Shown: positions 10,561-23,165, counted from the first letter of the stretch. The stretch is 64,000 bases of DNA from Linum tenue (GCA_946122785.1 CAMGYJ010000011.1:36482513-36546512), one strand, 5' to 3'. Notes: generated by a model not told the origin, from the letters alone. A program made the numbers and translations.

Positions 10561-10609
10561 ATCGAAAAGTCCATGTCACGGTGACATGCATGTCACCGTA
10601 GCAAAATCC

Positions 10610-10618
10610 TAAACATTA
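10610..10618. repeat. Right target-site duplication of the MULE
   Basis: TAAACATTA, matching 1057-1065. The element end reads inward as GGATTTTGCTACGGTGACAT on the minus strand, paralleling GGGTATGCCTACTATGACAT on the left. Confidence 0.92.
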
Positions 10619-12291
10619 AGTTGCTCTATCTGCATGGATAGTTTAACTTCAGCTTCTCCCATAAACACTTTCTTACAACAATTTTTATATAAAACTTTCA
10701 TAGGTATTAATAACACATTTTTTGGGCTAAACTTTTGTACAAACACGATTTTATTACAAAAGTTATAAAAACAATGAACTATTATTAATTGGGTTTATAT
10801 TTCAATTTTTATCAAATAATACGATTGTGCGTAGATTACCCACCCAACGGGGACGCCTGGTGCTAGTCTTATTCAATGGCCAAAAAACACACCAACAAGG
10901 AAGGAGTCAACAAGTAATTTTTTTGTTTTTTTAGTTTGGCTGATAGCCAGTCACGGATCTTATCGGAGAGATGAAAGTTTTTTGACAAGTTAAAAGTTGT
11001 TTTTTCTAATCTCTCTTTTCTTAATTGAATCATATTTCCTTGATTTTAATTCAAAATTAAAGTTTTTTGGCATATAAAATATTAATTAAGATATACACAA
11101 TAATATTTATTTTGCGACGTTTTGAACAAAAAAATAACTCTTCAAAACATGTGTTGGCTATAGTATTATCATTATCATATATGTCACCATGATCTTACCA
11201 CTATGATAATACTAACTGCACATCATACCACTATCGCATCATGATATTATCACTAATATCATTATAAGATAGTGATATTGATGTTTTTAAATTACTTTAT
11301 CAAATATAATAGATCGTACCACAATTATACCAACATCATATCAGTATCATGTCAAGATCATACCACTAACATACCATATCAATATTAGTGGTAATGTTAT
11401 GATATAACAGTGGCATGATGACCTGAAAAAATTGTTGTTCAAAAAAATATCAAAACGGGTATCATCTTGCAGAGTAGAAAAAATCTGATATTCTATGTAA
11501 AAAATTTTGAAATCCGATTTAACACGAATGAGCTATATGATTCGTTGGATTTTCATAGTAGATTTGGAAAGTGCTTTAACATCACAATGAAAATTCATGC
11601 GCGGTCTCAAAGATTCAGCCAACTGCTTAGAATATCTGGACAACTCTCTCCTAAATTCTTTATTTCCCTTCTTGACCCTTTATAGTATGAACTATTAGAT
11701 CTCTCCTTCCCAAATTACAACCATTAGATCAGGTTTTGTAATATAAAGAAAAATGATTTTGTACTGAAACATGTTCTTTAAAGTAATACCCTTTGGAAAT
11801 ATTAATAAATAATTATTCTTAATTACTCATAAAAATCTCAATGATGTTCGACAATTTGTTGAAGATTTTAGTGATCAATAGTATACATTAAAAGTTCTTT
11901 ATTTTTTTTTATTTGCATCCCTCCTAACATTACCATTCCCTTAACACCTTGCGCAATGGTTTAGTGCGGAACAAACTCATGAGATTAACAATCTGATAAT
12001 GAAAAATCTATTAAGGCCAAGGATCAGACCAATATTGCATTACAGCCAGTTTTATAAAATTTATGGGACCAATAACTAGACCACATATCCAAGCCTCAAT
12101 TTGGTCTGGTACAGTCTAGTGCAGACCAAACCGTTGCACAACCCTACACCTTGCCAAAGCTTTCTCTCAATCCATCTTTACATTACTCCAAAGTTGGAGA
12201 AGTTATGTCAACTCAATCATTAGCCGAAGATTTGAAGAAATGCAACTGTTACTCCCTCTTTTAAGCTTCCTTCTCTTTCAAACTTATGATT
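10619..12291. other. AT-rich intergenic DNA with a degenerate ATC-rich patch
   Basis: No protein-like frame. At 11160-11420 the sequence is built from imperfect repeats of ATCATACCACTATGATA-like words on both strands, which look like decayed inverted repeats of an old element, but I could not define ends. Confidence 0.4.
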
Positions 12292-12559
12292 ATGAAAAAA
12301 GGGCTAAATTGCAAGCTTGGTCACTAGAATTACTTTAAAATTTCACGTTTGCCAGTAAAATTGATTTATTCCATTCGTAGTCACTTAAATTAGGTTAACA
12401 GTTCAAGTTTGGTCACTGCCGTTAGTCTCCGTTAAGTTTTGCTGATGTGACGGTCAACTCTTATAGTTGACCGTTAAATAAGTGATGTGACAATTAATAA
12501 AATAATTAATTTTATTTTTTAGCTAATTATTATAAATTAAAAAAGGAAATTCTAATTCC

Positions 12560-13395
12560 TTTAATTATTATTTCCACCGCCAGACCGTCGCCGTTCCTCT
12601 CCACAGAATCGTCCCCGCCGTCATCAGCCCGCTCACCAAACACGGTCTTCATCGCAACAAGAACACGCACGGAATCAAGCAGAACACACACCAGCGACAG
12701 CCTCATCGAGATCCTGTACGGTATCTGCAGCTCCGGCATCTTGTGCCTCAGCCAGAAGAAGGCCGCGAACTCCAGCAACATGCTCAAACTGTAGATGGAA
12801 TTTGCAGGAGATGATGTCCGTGAACTACAGAAATGACACCCCGAGCGTCAGCGTCGTGGGGACGGCGATCCCGATCTATGGCGTGTGGAACCACTTCGAT
12901 CTCGCCGCGAAGAATTTGTGGAGGGTCCCCAAGATCTGATACGCACAGCTGCTCAATTGGGCTTGGTAAAGTCTGATTGCACACAATCCCGCACCGATTC
13001 CGAGCCAGATCTTAAGCAATTTCTCGACGATCATTTCCGCCATGGTGGCGTGGAACCCAGATCCCCACTCCAATTGGGGCACATCGACGGCCCCGATGAC
13101 AACGAAGAGAGGGAGCCAGATCTTAAGCAATTTCTCGATGATCATTTCCGCCATGGTGGCGTGGAACCCAGATCCCCACTCCAATTGGGGCACATCGACG
13201 GCCCCGATGACGACGAAGAGAGGGATTAGGTACGATAAACACGTTAGCGCTACGACGACAGGCAGAACCGGGAAAGTCTTCCCCGACTTGTTGACTTCTC
13301 CGGCGAGCGTGCTGATGTTGTCCCAAAAATTCAAGTTCCATAAGAGAGTGTCGAGGAAGAGATTCCAATCTTTTTTCACTCCTGGGCCCTGGCAG
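12560..13395 (-). pseudogene. Captured fragment of a polyamine/amino-acid transporter (PUT/LAT family)
   Basis: Read on the minus strand from about 13395, the fragment gives [60 protein letters not shown] and [10 protein letters not shown]. After frame changes it gives LLEFAAFFWLRHKMPEL and PYRI near 12780-12660. These are transmembrane-segment motifs of plant polyamine uptake transporters (RMV1/PUT-type, APC superfamily). The order matches the C-terminal half of such proteins, but frames shift, the start is missing, and a 111-bp internal duplication repeats the [10 protein letters not shown] segment. No functional transporter can be made. Confidence 0.82.
13002..13223. repeat. 111-bp tandem duplication inside the captured gene
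   Basis: GAGCCAGATCTTAAGCAATT begins at 13002 and again at 13113. The two units differ at only a couple of positions. A period of 111 bp equals 37 codons, so the reading frame is kept. Confidence 0.92.
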
Positions 13396-13757
13396 GTCCA
13401 TTGAGAGCCACGATGAGGACGAGGGAAGGATCGATGCGACGGTGGAGAGGAACGGCGGGTGGTGGAAAATAATAATTACAGAAATCAGGATTTTCTTTTT
13501 TTAATTTATAACAATCAGTAAAAAATAAAATATAATTATTTTTTTTATTTTTTAATTGCCACGTCACTCATTTAACGATCAACTATAAGAGTTGACCGCC
13601 ACATAAGCAAAATTTAACGGAGACTAATGGCCAGTGACCAAACTCGAACTGTTAACCTAGTTTAAGCGACTACGGATGAAATAAATCAATTATAGTGGCA
13701 AACGTGAAATTTTTAAGTAATTCTAGTGACCAAACTTGCAATTTAGCCATGAAAAAA

Positions 13758-14467
13758 GGTATGTTATTTGCTGCCAACAAAATTGTTATTTGCTCTCAAG
13801 TATTTTTTTTAATAAATTTTAGATTTTTCTAATTAGATCATACATTTATATTATGCAAATGTGTGACATTCCTCTAGCATGTTTCCTAATTCATCCGATG
13901 TGCACTGAACTGGGAAAAAATTTGGTTGTCGGAACGGTCGTCAGAAAAATTGCCGGATAGTCACCTAAAAATTCATCTGAAAATTCATCGTGCTGAAGGA
14001 AAACCTATTTATTGCACTCATTGTATATATATTAATCGTAATGTTTTTATTTTATAATATATATTCCTGTGGTATGATATAATCCATCTCACACCTTATA
14101 CCCTCCTAAACCATTAGCCCTTCTTCCTCCAAACCAACAAACCTTCTACATCGATCCATCCACTCACACTACAATGTCATCTTAGAGGCCAAATCACTCC
14201 AACCTCCACTGATAAAAATCGTTCACATCACCGAAAGACTCATGCTAATCCCAATAAACTTCTAGTTTCGACCCTCGATGCCTCCAGAAACCTCGATGAA
14301 ATCTTTGACACTATTCATGCTTTCTTCATTTGGGACCTCAAATCGAGAAACGATCAATTCGAGCGCGTTTACGACCACATTTCAAGAGATCAGTGAATAT
14401 TTTGGCCATTTCTCATGATAGTAGCTCGAGAAATCACAAAAATACCATTGTACAATTAATTAGCACA
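13758..14467. other. Intergenic DNA, nothing recognised
   Basis: AT-rich with no convincing coding signal. Short C-rich and pyrimidine-rich stretches near 14090-14300 give only short frames without family resemblance. Confidence 0.4.
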
Positions 14468-14476
14468 CTAATTACC

Positions 14477-15584
14477 GGATTTTTTCCAGAAATAACACCG
14501 TTTAATTTTTTTTTTTTACAAAAATAGCACTCAATCCCAAAAAAATTCCAAAAATAGCACCCTTTCTCAAAAACCGCCACCCCACCCCGCGGTTTACACG
14601 AAAACCGCTGGGCGGAGGAGGGGCTAGGGCGGTTTTGTAGATTGCAGTAGGTAGGGGCGGTTTGGTTGAAAACTGTGCTCCACCCTAGGTGGAAACTTAA
14701 AACGAACTTATCTTTGTGTTCGTGTATTCGATCGTAGCGAATTTTTTTTATTCCGCATAACTTTTCGAGATCTTTCAAGCTGCAAATGGCCGTAGGTGGT
14801 TTGGTCCCGCTTTCGTCCCGAAAAAATGTCATTTGTTACCCCGAACGAGCTTTTTTCCGATTTCGTCAAATTTTGGACGATCATAACTTTGTGCTCCAAA
14901 ATCCGAATGTCATGAAAAAAAATTTCATTTAGCATAACTTTTTAAGGACTACAATTTTTTATCATAGACATAATTTTGGAATGAACGTGGATTTGTGAAA
15001 AGGGAAGGTAAAGTTATTCCCAAAACCTCGTATATCGAATAATAATTCCTGTTTTGAAAATTTCTTCCTAGTAAAAGTTGTAGTCCTTGAAAAGTTATGC
15101 AGAATCAAAAAATAATTCATGACGTTCGGATTGCGGAGCACAAAGTTATGGACTGTCAAAGTTTGGCAAAATCGGAAAAAAACTCGTTCGGGGTAGCAAA
15201 TGACGTTTTTTCGAAATGAAGGCGGGACCATACTGCCTATGGCGTTTGAGGCTTGGAAGATCTCGAAAATTAATGTTGTATAAAACAAATTCGCTACAAT
15301 TGGATAACCGAGCACAAAGATACGTTAGTTTGAAGTTTCTACCTAGGTTAGGAATAATCGGAAAAAATATATGGACCAAACCGCTCATTGGGGTAGCGGT
15401 TTTGGACTAAATCGCCCCTGACCCAAGCAGTCTACAAAACAGCCTCAGACCCAAGCGGTTTTCGTCGAAAACCGCGTCCCCACCCACTGTTTTTTGAGAA
15501 ATGGTGTTATTTTTGAAATTTTTCGGGATTGGGTGCCATTTTTGTAAAAAATAAAATAAAAAATTTTATTTCTAGAAAAAATCC
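14477..15584. mobile_element. Fold-back element, probably MULE-derived
   Basis: Almost the whole 1,108 bp is one large imperfect inverted repeat. Left words such as ACAAAAATAGCACTCAATCC, CGGTTT blocks, GCATAACTTTTCGAGATCTT and GTGCTCCAAAATCCGAATGT recur in order on the opposite strand of the right half. The loop is near 14960-15070. The outermost bases read GGATTTTTTCCAGAAATAA on the left and GGATTTTTTCTAGAAATAA inward from the right. Flanks CTAATTACC (14468-14476) and CTAATTATC (15585-15593) agree in 8 of 9 positions, as an aged MULE duplication would. No coding capacity is seen. Confidence 0.75.
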
Positions 15585-15593
15585 CTAATTATC

Positions 15594-18500
15594 GTAATTA
15601 AACATAATAGTTTGTGGAAACATATTTTTAAATTATAGAATTAATAAGAACATTGAATAATTATAATTATTAAACATAATTTATTTTTAATTTAAATACT
15701 AAATATAATTCATTTTATAATTAGAAAATAAATGTATTATGTTTTTGGGACATTACTATTTCGTGCGTGCATGGCAATGCACGTTTATTTGGTGGCAAAT
15801 TCTGCAGTGCCGTAGCGGCACTAATGCCGCCAGAATTATAGTCGTTGATCTCCAGTCTTTAATGAGAGCCGTTGATAGTGACCAGCTCTTAACCATACTA
15901 GGTTGAACCTCTTGTGTATGTAAATCATTTATATATATTTTAATTTTGAAACAAAACGGAAAAGGCGAAAAGCTGGTTCATAATTCATAAATAATTATTT
16001 TCTTTATTTTGTTCTTCTCGTTGCCGAAATATCATGCCTTGCCGAATAATTTTCTCGTGAAAATGAATCATATCTCTTGATCGCTGGCGGGAAAGAGAGG
16101 TGAACAGAAAACGAATTCGGAGTGCAAACTTAAGGTTCATCTTCTTCTCCTCAAACTGATCACACCATTCCAACAATCTATCACGGCAAAGTTGCAGGCA
16201 TAGCACTGCAGAATCCGCCTTCTCAGGAAAACGAACAGTACCGTCCTAACTAGTATCTCTTGATCACCGGCGGGAAAGGGAGGTGAACAGAAAACGATTT
16301 CGAAGTGCACGAACCAATGCAGCATTGCTAGATTTAGTGCGTGAAGAAAATGCATTCTCTCTTGAGGCGCATCTACTCTTCCATCATTGTTTAAAACTGT
16401 TGGTGGAATTTGTTGTTGTGATATGCAATTTGGATACTTTGGAGGTGTTTTCGCAATTGTTATTTGCATTTTGGGTTTCATTGACCCGCTATGATTTGTT
16501 GATTTCTTACAAAGCTGGTCTCTCAACTACCAAAATTGGTTTGCTATTTAACTTGGTAGAGACTACCATTTGCATCATAGAATTCTGCCAAACTCAGTAT
16601 GCTGGCAGCTTATAACAAATTAAAATTACATATAGCTTCATAATGTAACCAGTCTGCAATGATCAGAACACTGTCTCTTGTTTGTCCGAACTAGGAGAAG
16701 GAAAAAAGATACCATTTGATATGAACTGGAAGATCCAGGTTGAAATGACTGGGGAAATGCCAATCTTATTATCTCCACAATTTGTGGTACAACAATGCTC
16801 ATATGATACATAGTATAAAATTCACCAATATTGAAAGTATAAAAAGTACTGAGGTTCTTTCAGCTTCTGTGATCTCCTATACTACAAATTTGAACAACAA
16901 AATTCATACTAGAAACACCAGAAGGAACGATGACGTTAGAAGATTGAAGGCTTCAGCTGCTGCAACTCCAACATGCCGCACACGACCTATTGCAACTCCG
17001 TCACTCAATATCCAGACTCGACAACCATATCTATCACTCAATCAACACTACATTTTCAATTTGTTCACGCTTTCTTCCATGGGAAGAGCCAACCAAAAGC
17101 AATTCTTGATTTCCTATTAACTGTCCCCAGAAGTTACCATTTGGGTTAGCCTCTTCAGGGGACGTCCTTCATACTTAAGCTACGTGTAGTCTAGCCAGTT
17201 CTGAAGCGTACTTCTTCTCCTGACGAGTTTAGCAAATTGATTTGCAGTAGATCGCCTAAACAGAAAGTCACAGTAGTCATTAGAACATAGAAGATGATGT
17301 GGTTGGGGAAAAATGAAGTAAATGAGTCTTATATCTAATTTATGTTCATTTTGGATTTCCCCAATTCGGTCTGGCTTGGGATGACTTGAGCTGATTGTAG
17401 TCCAGCATGTTCTTATCCAGCAAATACCCAAATCAAAAGGATACCGAAGATTTGGGATGGGATTTACGAAAAGAGCACTAAGATTTGAAACCATCCAAAT
17501 ACAAGTTATGTTGTTGACCCAATCTCACGCGTTCAGGAATTATCCAACAAATACCCAAGTCAAAAGAATACTGAAGACTTATCTCATACAAACTAAAAGC
17601 AAATTCTAGGTATCGTGTCCCTTGATCGCCCTTGACAACGACGGGTATTTCGACTAATAGGATCGGCGATCTTCGTGCAGATGGCCGAACGGCGGCAACA
17701 GCACTGATGGTTTTCAATTCCCATGGTAGGGATGTTGTTAGGAATGATCGGGCAGCCAGGACGGATTTGATGACGGTACATAGTAGTATAATTGTTATTG
17801 CTATTAATCCGGATTAACAAGAACAACACGACATGCTTGTGCGGCGAACGTCATCCAACCGAAGAAGCTCCGACGATCGAGAACTAGATTGGAAAGTCCA
17901 ACGAAGACTGGAATCTGACTGATTACTCGTGGAGAAATACCCCGGCCGAAGGGAAATTGCAGCATCGTCCAGGCAGGGTTGAGAGAATCAAACGGCAGAC
18001 ACCAGGACATGCTGGCGGAATCAAACGGCGTGGCCTCGTCCTAGCCGCCGTAATCTTCCGGCCGAGCCACGTACCAGCCACTTTGGTTTTTCTAGGCGGC
18101 GTCAACTGGCAGAGGCCAAAACCTCCTCGCCGAAGAAATTGGTCGCCTTGGGCTCGTGCCAGCTGAAATCGAATTTTCCTGCGGCCACACTGGGTCGAAA
18201 GATTTGGTCGGCCGGACCTGGAGCGGGCAGAATTAAACTTCTTGCCGGTGACAGGACCAGCCGACTGAATCCTTCGGCCCGTGCCATATGTGGTCGCGGG
18301 AAACTTACGGCTTAGTGTAAAACTCGTCGGAAAATCAAAAAACAGACCGGAAAGTTAGGGAAAATGACAGAAACTAAGGACAATACATATTCTGAAGGTG
18401 AGTCTGCGCCCTAAGGTGGTTTTTGAAGTGGTCGGCGATGAGGATGAGTGGCCGACGATGATGCCTGCGGTGGTCAGCAGGAGATAGCTTGATTTTTTTA

Positions 18501-19829
18501 ATTACAAAAAAATAATAAAAAATATGGTGACAAATAGTAATTTTGTTGCGGCAAATATCCGTTCACTTGTGAAAATCATATCAGTTGCCAATCACTAAAT
18601 GCAACATCAAGAAAAATAGTCATCATCTACAACAAATCAAAGATTGAATTTGGAGTGAAACAAATCTATAATAATGAATTACATTGTTTTTTGCGTGTGC
18701 ATAGAAATCTGAAAATTTTGTCTCTTGTTTGTATCTATGCATCTGACAGTACATCAAATGGTTTGAATGAATTATAAAATTATGCATCAATGTGTTTATC
18801 AAGGCTTTTTGTTACCTTTTTCGATATTTTTTTACCATTTAAATTGTCCAACTGTTGGAAACAAATTGATGTACAAACACTCAAGTTGAGGGCACTGAGA
18901 AGACCAATTGGTTTGTCCACTCAATTTATATTTGAGGGATATAGATTGAGATTAGGTTTTTTAGAATATTTTCTCCAGTTTATTTAAGAATATTGGTTTC
19001 TCCTTCTAAATTTTGAAACATTTCCCCAACAACTTATTATAAATCTCAATGAATTTTGAGATTTCGTAAAAAAATCGTATACCAATCAAACGAATAACTT
19101 CAAGACTTTTTAATTCACCCCCTTTACCCTAAATAAGATTTTTCCCTCCTCTATTTTCATGCATGCAGGTCAAGAAAAGACAACGATGTTGATATTCTTT
19201 TCGAACAATTGAATGTTGCATCATCCATCTACCATCGTCTTATCATCACCATTACCATTCATCCAACTTAGGGAGAAGGGATGAACATTATTTCTATCAT
19301 TCAATGCATTGCTCACATTATTTTGTGCACGACTAGCCATGTTGGGAGACGACATAGATTATCTAAACAGATACATCTAATCAATGTATGTTTATGATCA
19401 CATCCATCGTCTCAATATGTGAATTGCAAAAATACATTGTTTGAAAGTTAAGATTTCATTTTGTTAAAGAAAAAATCAACATACTTTTTACTGATGAAAG
19501 TCACAAGTACTCTTCTTTAATTCTTTTCTCTTGCGTCAATATATAAGTAGATGAAGGTATAATTGGAATATAGAAAAATTATTAGGATCAAGAATGATAT
19601 AAAAATGGGTTCACAATCTCTTAAAAAATCTCACGTTTTGGCTGAGATTGGCAATCCTTCGTAATGAAGTATTGTAGTTGTCCCATAAAAAACCAAATGA
19701 ATGTAATGTGTTTCAAAATAAAACAAAAAATGATGAATTCTCAACATTTCATGTATTGTCCAAAAATACAGCCCGTAGAATCCCAACCTTCAAACCACCC
19801 TTTAGTCTCTCAACCATAAGGCCTTTTGG
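15594..19829. other. Long noncoding stretch with small duplications
   Basis: No protein family is recognised. A roughly 55-bp duplication containing GGCGGGAAAG and GGTGAACAGAAAACGA lies at about 16069-16125 and 16253-16310. Another, containing AATACCCAAATCAAAAGGATAC, lies at about 17410-17460 and 17540-17585. The stretch 17620-18300 is GC-richer with Pro/Arg-rich frames in several phases but no recognisable product. 18300-19830 is AT-rich. Confidence 0.4.
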
Positions 19830-19834
19830 CAACG

Positions 19835-22215
19835 CTTGATTCTCACTGTTGCTTCTTATTCCTTTCACAACCTCCATATCCTTCTTCACCAAGCGTTGTT
19901 TCTATGCATTTTTTTTTTCTTGTATAAAATGATGGGGGATGATACTGGGCATATCTCTTCAATATCACAGAAGAGAACACACTTTTTTTTTTTTTTGCCA
20001 AAATCGTTGATGGAGATCTTCGAATTCCAGTTGAGCTTGAGGATGATGAAATTTCACGCTGGAAACATTGCTTTGTCGACCAGTTTCTTTCATCTTGTCC
20101 TCTCATTCATTGAGTTCAAGGTTGGGCTAACCTTCTATGGGGGAACAATGGGATGGTTAGGGTTTCATGGCTTGGGTACAAGTTGTTGTTTCAATTTCCC
20201 AATGAGGAGGTTGCACAATGGATGTTTACGAGTGGGCCATGACATTTACACAATGATATGTGTCATCTTGGTAAGTGTGCATCAGGAATTCGAGCAGAGT
20301 GGTCTAAACTAGTGATCCATCTCTCATCCAAATTCCTCAACCTGCTACTGGAGAATGTAAATGAGCATATCCTGACTCGATTAGTAAGCATGAGAGGTAA
20401 GCCTTTGTGGTTTGACCAATCAACTATAACATGAATTTGTCCAGGATATCCTAGAGTACGCGTTGTTGATTCAGAAATTCTAGAGTTTCGAAGTTGGTTC
20501 TAGATAGAAGTCCTAGTTTCTATGTTCAACTAGAATATTGTAATCGTCCAGTGGTATGTGAGAAATGTAGGTAACATGGGCATGCTTGTAAAGCGGAAGG
20601 AGATAAGAATCAAGAGTTGAAAATGGTGGAAGAACTGGTAACAACTATGGGAATGGTGTTGTTGAAGAGAAGACTCTGGAAGGAACTAAGGCGGATGAGG
20701 TTGATCATAATTTGGGAATAGGAAACGGGAAAGTTGTTACTTTCATAAGTGTGGCTGAAGTTGGCCTGCAGCAAGCTATCACAAACCTTGTTACATCTTT
20801 TACTCGAGGCCTCTAGGAAGGGCAAGCTGGAATTAGTAGATACTTGTACTCCTTTAAAAGAAGGTCATCTTCCAATTGACAAGGAATTTGAGACATCAGT
20901 GGGTAGAATCCTTGATGGTAATGATGATGATTCGTTCAATGTGTTGGCTAACTTAGATTAATTTGAGGTAGTTTCAATGATTATCTCTCCAGTAAATAAT
21001 CATAAGGAGTTCCCTAGACTGAGTAATATTCTAATTCACTAGCATAATGGTAATAAGAGGCTGGGAAGGCCTCTCAAAGAAAAACACAATATTAAGATGA
21101 TTGTGCTCTCTTAGAATATGAGAGGTTTCAGTGGCCTTGATAGGCATGTGTTCTTGGTAGAATTGTTAGGTAGATTTGAAGTGCATATAGACATATAGTA
21201 TCAGTACTACATACTAAAATAAAGAAAGAGAAATTTAGGGTATCGTAGAAAAGCAGTTAGCAGCATAGAATTTTGAGGATGTATATTCCCTAACAGGTGT
21301 AGTGAGAATATGGCTACTATAGAGGAAGGATATGGATTTCACCATGTTGGATAGAGATGAGCAGTACGTACATGGCATGGTCAAGGGGGAGATCAAATAA
21401 AAACCACCTTTTCTATGGGTAGAATGATGTTGGTCGGGCGCAAAAGATGTATTATAAAATTAGAAGTATAATGGACATGACCGATCATAGGATGGTAGTG
21501 GCAATTTTAACGCAATCACCAAGAGTAGCAAGGCTTCAAATGGCGTCGAACTAAGGGTAACACTCTCAATTTTTGTCATGGGATTGATGACATGCAACTG
21601 AAGGATTGAAAAGTGGATGAAACTTGGTATGCATGGAAAAAAAATAGGTAGAAAACCCAATAGCCAAAAGACAATACGCGACGATTGTTAATACTTAATG
21701 GTTGGCAGTTTTCTCGAGAGGATTAGTTAGGATACTCCCACCAGAGCTCTCAGATCTCTATGAAATTCTTATCCAAATTAATATTAGTAAAAAGAAGAAT
21801 TAACATCACCATTGAAATATATTAGTACAAGGTTCTGCAATCTATTGCATGTATCAGAATCTAAAGAAGGTGAAAGTAAGGCTGAAGAAACTGAATAGAA
21901 CGTTTTTTTCTTGTTTACATGAGAGTGTTAAAATTTTAAAAGCAACACCTGATTTAGCTCAATTGGAGTCCTTGCAGCTCCATGATCCAACAACTTTTAA
22001 GGTGGAGAAGGGATGTATGGTCTAGCTCCTTAAGCTACAAAGAGTAGAAGGGATCCTCTATCAAAAGTCGAGACAATTAAGGGTGACATGTGGTGATTAC
22101 AAGATGTAATGAGTCTGTAAAAATTTCAAGCCCATGAGTTGGCATTGTCCGAGGAATTGTAAGGAAGTGATTAAGATTCATATATAAACCTTTTCTAACA
22201 ACTCGCTAGTAGGAA
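19835..22215 (+). mobile_element. Degenerate L1-type LINE, ORF1 and start of ORF2
   Basis: Plus-strand frames, broken by many stops and shifts, keep the order of a plant L1 element. First comes a DUF4283-like ORF1 region (about 20000-20310). A zinc knuckle follows near 20560-20600 (EKCR, then HGHACKAE), then the ORF2 endonuclease opening near 21110 (NMRGFSGLDRHVFLVELL). A reverse-transcriptase lead-in lies at 21840-22110 (VKVRLKKLNRTFF and EGILYQKSRQLRV). The catalytic part of the reverse transcriptase is absent and an A-rich run follows near 22245. The copy is dead and 3' truncated. Confidence 0.65.
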
Positions 22216-22689
22216 GTAGGAATAGAGGGAGAGAAAGCCTCATTCGAAAAAAAAAAGTTTTCAAAATGACAGTCAAATCCACACGGCACAACTTGTGGAC
22301 TAAAATATGCATTGTTGTTGGTACTGATCGCCAACTTCTAGTATCAACAATATGAAGAAGAGGATGGTAGCCTTGAGGAGTCCAGAAAGATGTGAGTTTC
22401 TTGGAAAAAATCCTCTTGCGATGAAGGCAATTCGGACGAGATCACAGGTTTAGCATCATGACCAGAAGCACATGATTTTGCTAATCATGTTTAATAGTGG
22501 AAGCACCACCTTTGTAATATTACTTCTTTACTGACGATATCCTCTTTAAGCATCGTCGCCAGAGGAATATGATTACCCCAATCACAAAACCGCACATGGC
22601 ACCTCTATTCACAACCATTACATGGAAGAATAGTAGAGACCCTCTCTTTCCTTAGCAACTCACATTTCTTAAGATAAGATTACTTGCTT
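22216..22689. other. Noncoding DNA before the Copia element
   Basis: Nothing recognised. TAGTAGAGA at 22631-22639 is the reverse complement of the Helitron-type 5' end TCTCTACTA, noted only as a weak match. Confidence 0.35.
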
Positions 22690-22998
22690 TGTCGAACGGC
22701 ATGGAGTGCTCTGCCTCCAAGCAGAATGAATAAGAAGACTCTGACAACGATAACGATCGACAGCAAAGGACAAAAGCGGATGAGGGTTGATATTTGAGCC
22801 TATACGACAACGTTTTTTTAGTTGCACTTATATTAGCTTTACTTGCCATTTTACGTGTGTAATTATTAGATTGGCACACTTGTCACTTGCCAATTGGACA
22901 AGGCCGTTAGGGGTGTTTGTCTTGTAGCTTCAGGTTCCACTATGTATATATTTGCAGCTCTGTTGCCAGTCAAATGTAGAAAAGGACTTCACAAATTC
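22690..22998 (+). repeat. 5' LTR of the Copia element
   Basis: About 309 bp, starting TGTCGAACGG. It aligns along its length to the 3' LTR at 34091-36088 once the two insertions there are removed. The 3' boundary is set by where the two copies stop matching, and no clear tRNA primer site follows it. Confidence 0.75.
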
Positions 22999-23165
22999 AA
23001 ATCCAACTTCTGTGATATCCAGGCCCTTCCTTCACAGAGGAGGATTTGTTTGCAAAAGAGTTTAGAAGACTCTATCAACTAGAGACCACTACTCCAATCT
23101 CCATCCCCACATCAATCAAGAACACTGCAACTGCTGTTTCATACCCTCAGAATTAAGAAACAATC

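Larger units (their letters stand above)
1066..10609. mobile_element. Large Mutator-like element (MULE), formerly autonomous
   Basis: The element runs 9,544 bp between two copies of the 9-bp target duplication TAAACATTA (1057-1065 and 10610-10618), the length MULEs make. The first 55 bases or so are an imperfect terminal inverted repeat. Both ends contain TGACATGCATGTCA followed by TGACATG and then ACTTTTCG with a GTCGAC site. Inside, all on the minus strand, are a FAR1/MULE transposase (4515-6782), an Ulp1-type protease gene (7792-9574) and remnants of a third gene (1737-2660). Every gene is broken, so the copy cannot be autonomous now. The perfect target duplication argues against great age. 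MULEs that carry Ulp1-like genes are known in plants (Kaonashi-type MULEs and CUMULE, from memory). The noncoding parts are filled with GGTCGACC palindromes, listed separately. Confidence 0.93.
12301..13748. mobile_element. Pack-MULE carrying a polyamine-transporter fragment
   Basis: The element is 1,448 bp, flanked by the perfect 9-bp duplication ATGAAAAAA (12292-12300 and 13749-13757). Long inverted termini of roughly 250 bp begin GGGCTAAATTGCAAG and share GGTCACTAGAATTACT and, deeper, GTCAACTCTTATAGTTGA. The AT-rich arms enclose a GC-rich core (about 12560-13470) derived from a host gene. There is no transposase, so it would have needed an autonomous MULE to move. Pack-MULEs are a known plant class. 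Confidence 0.9.
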
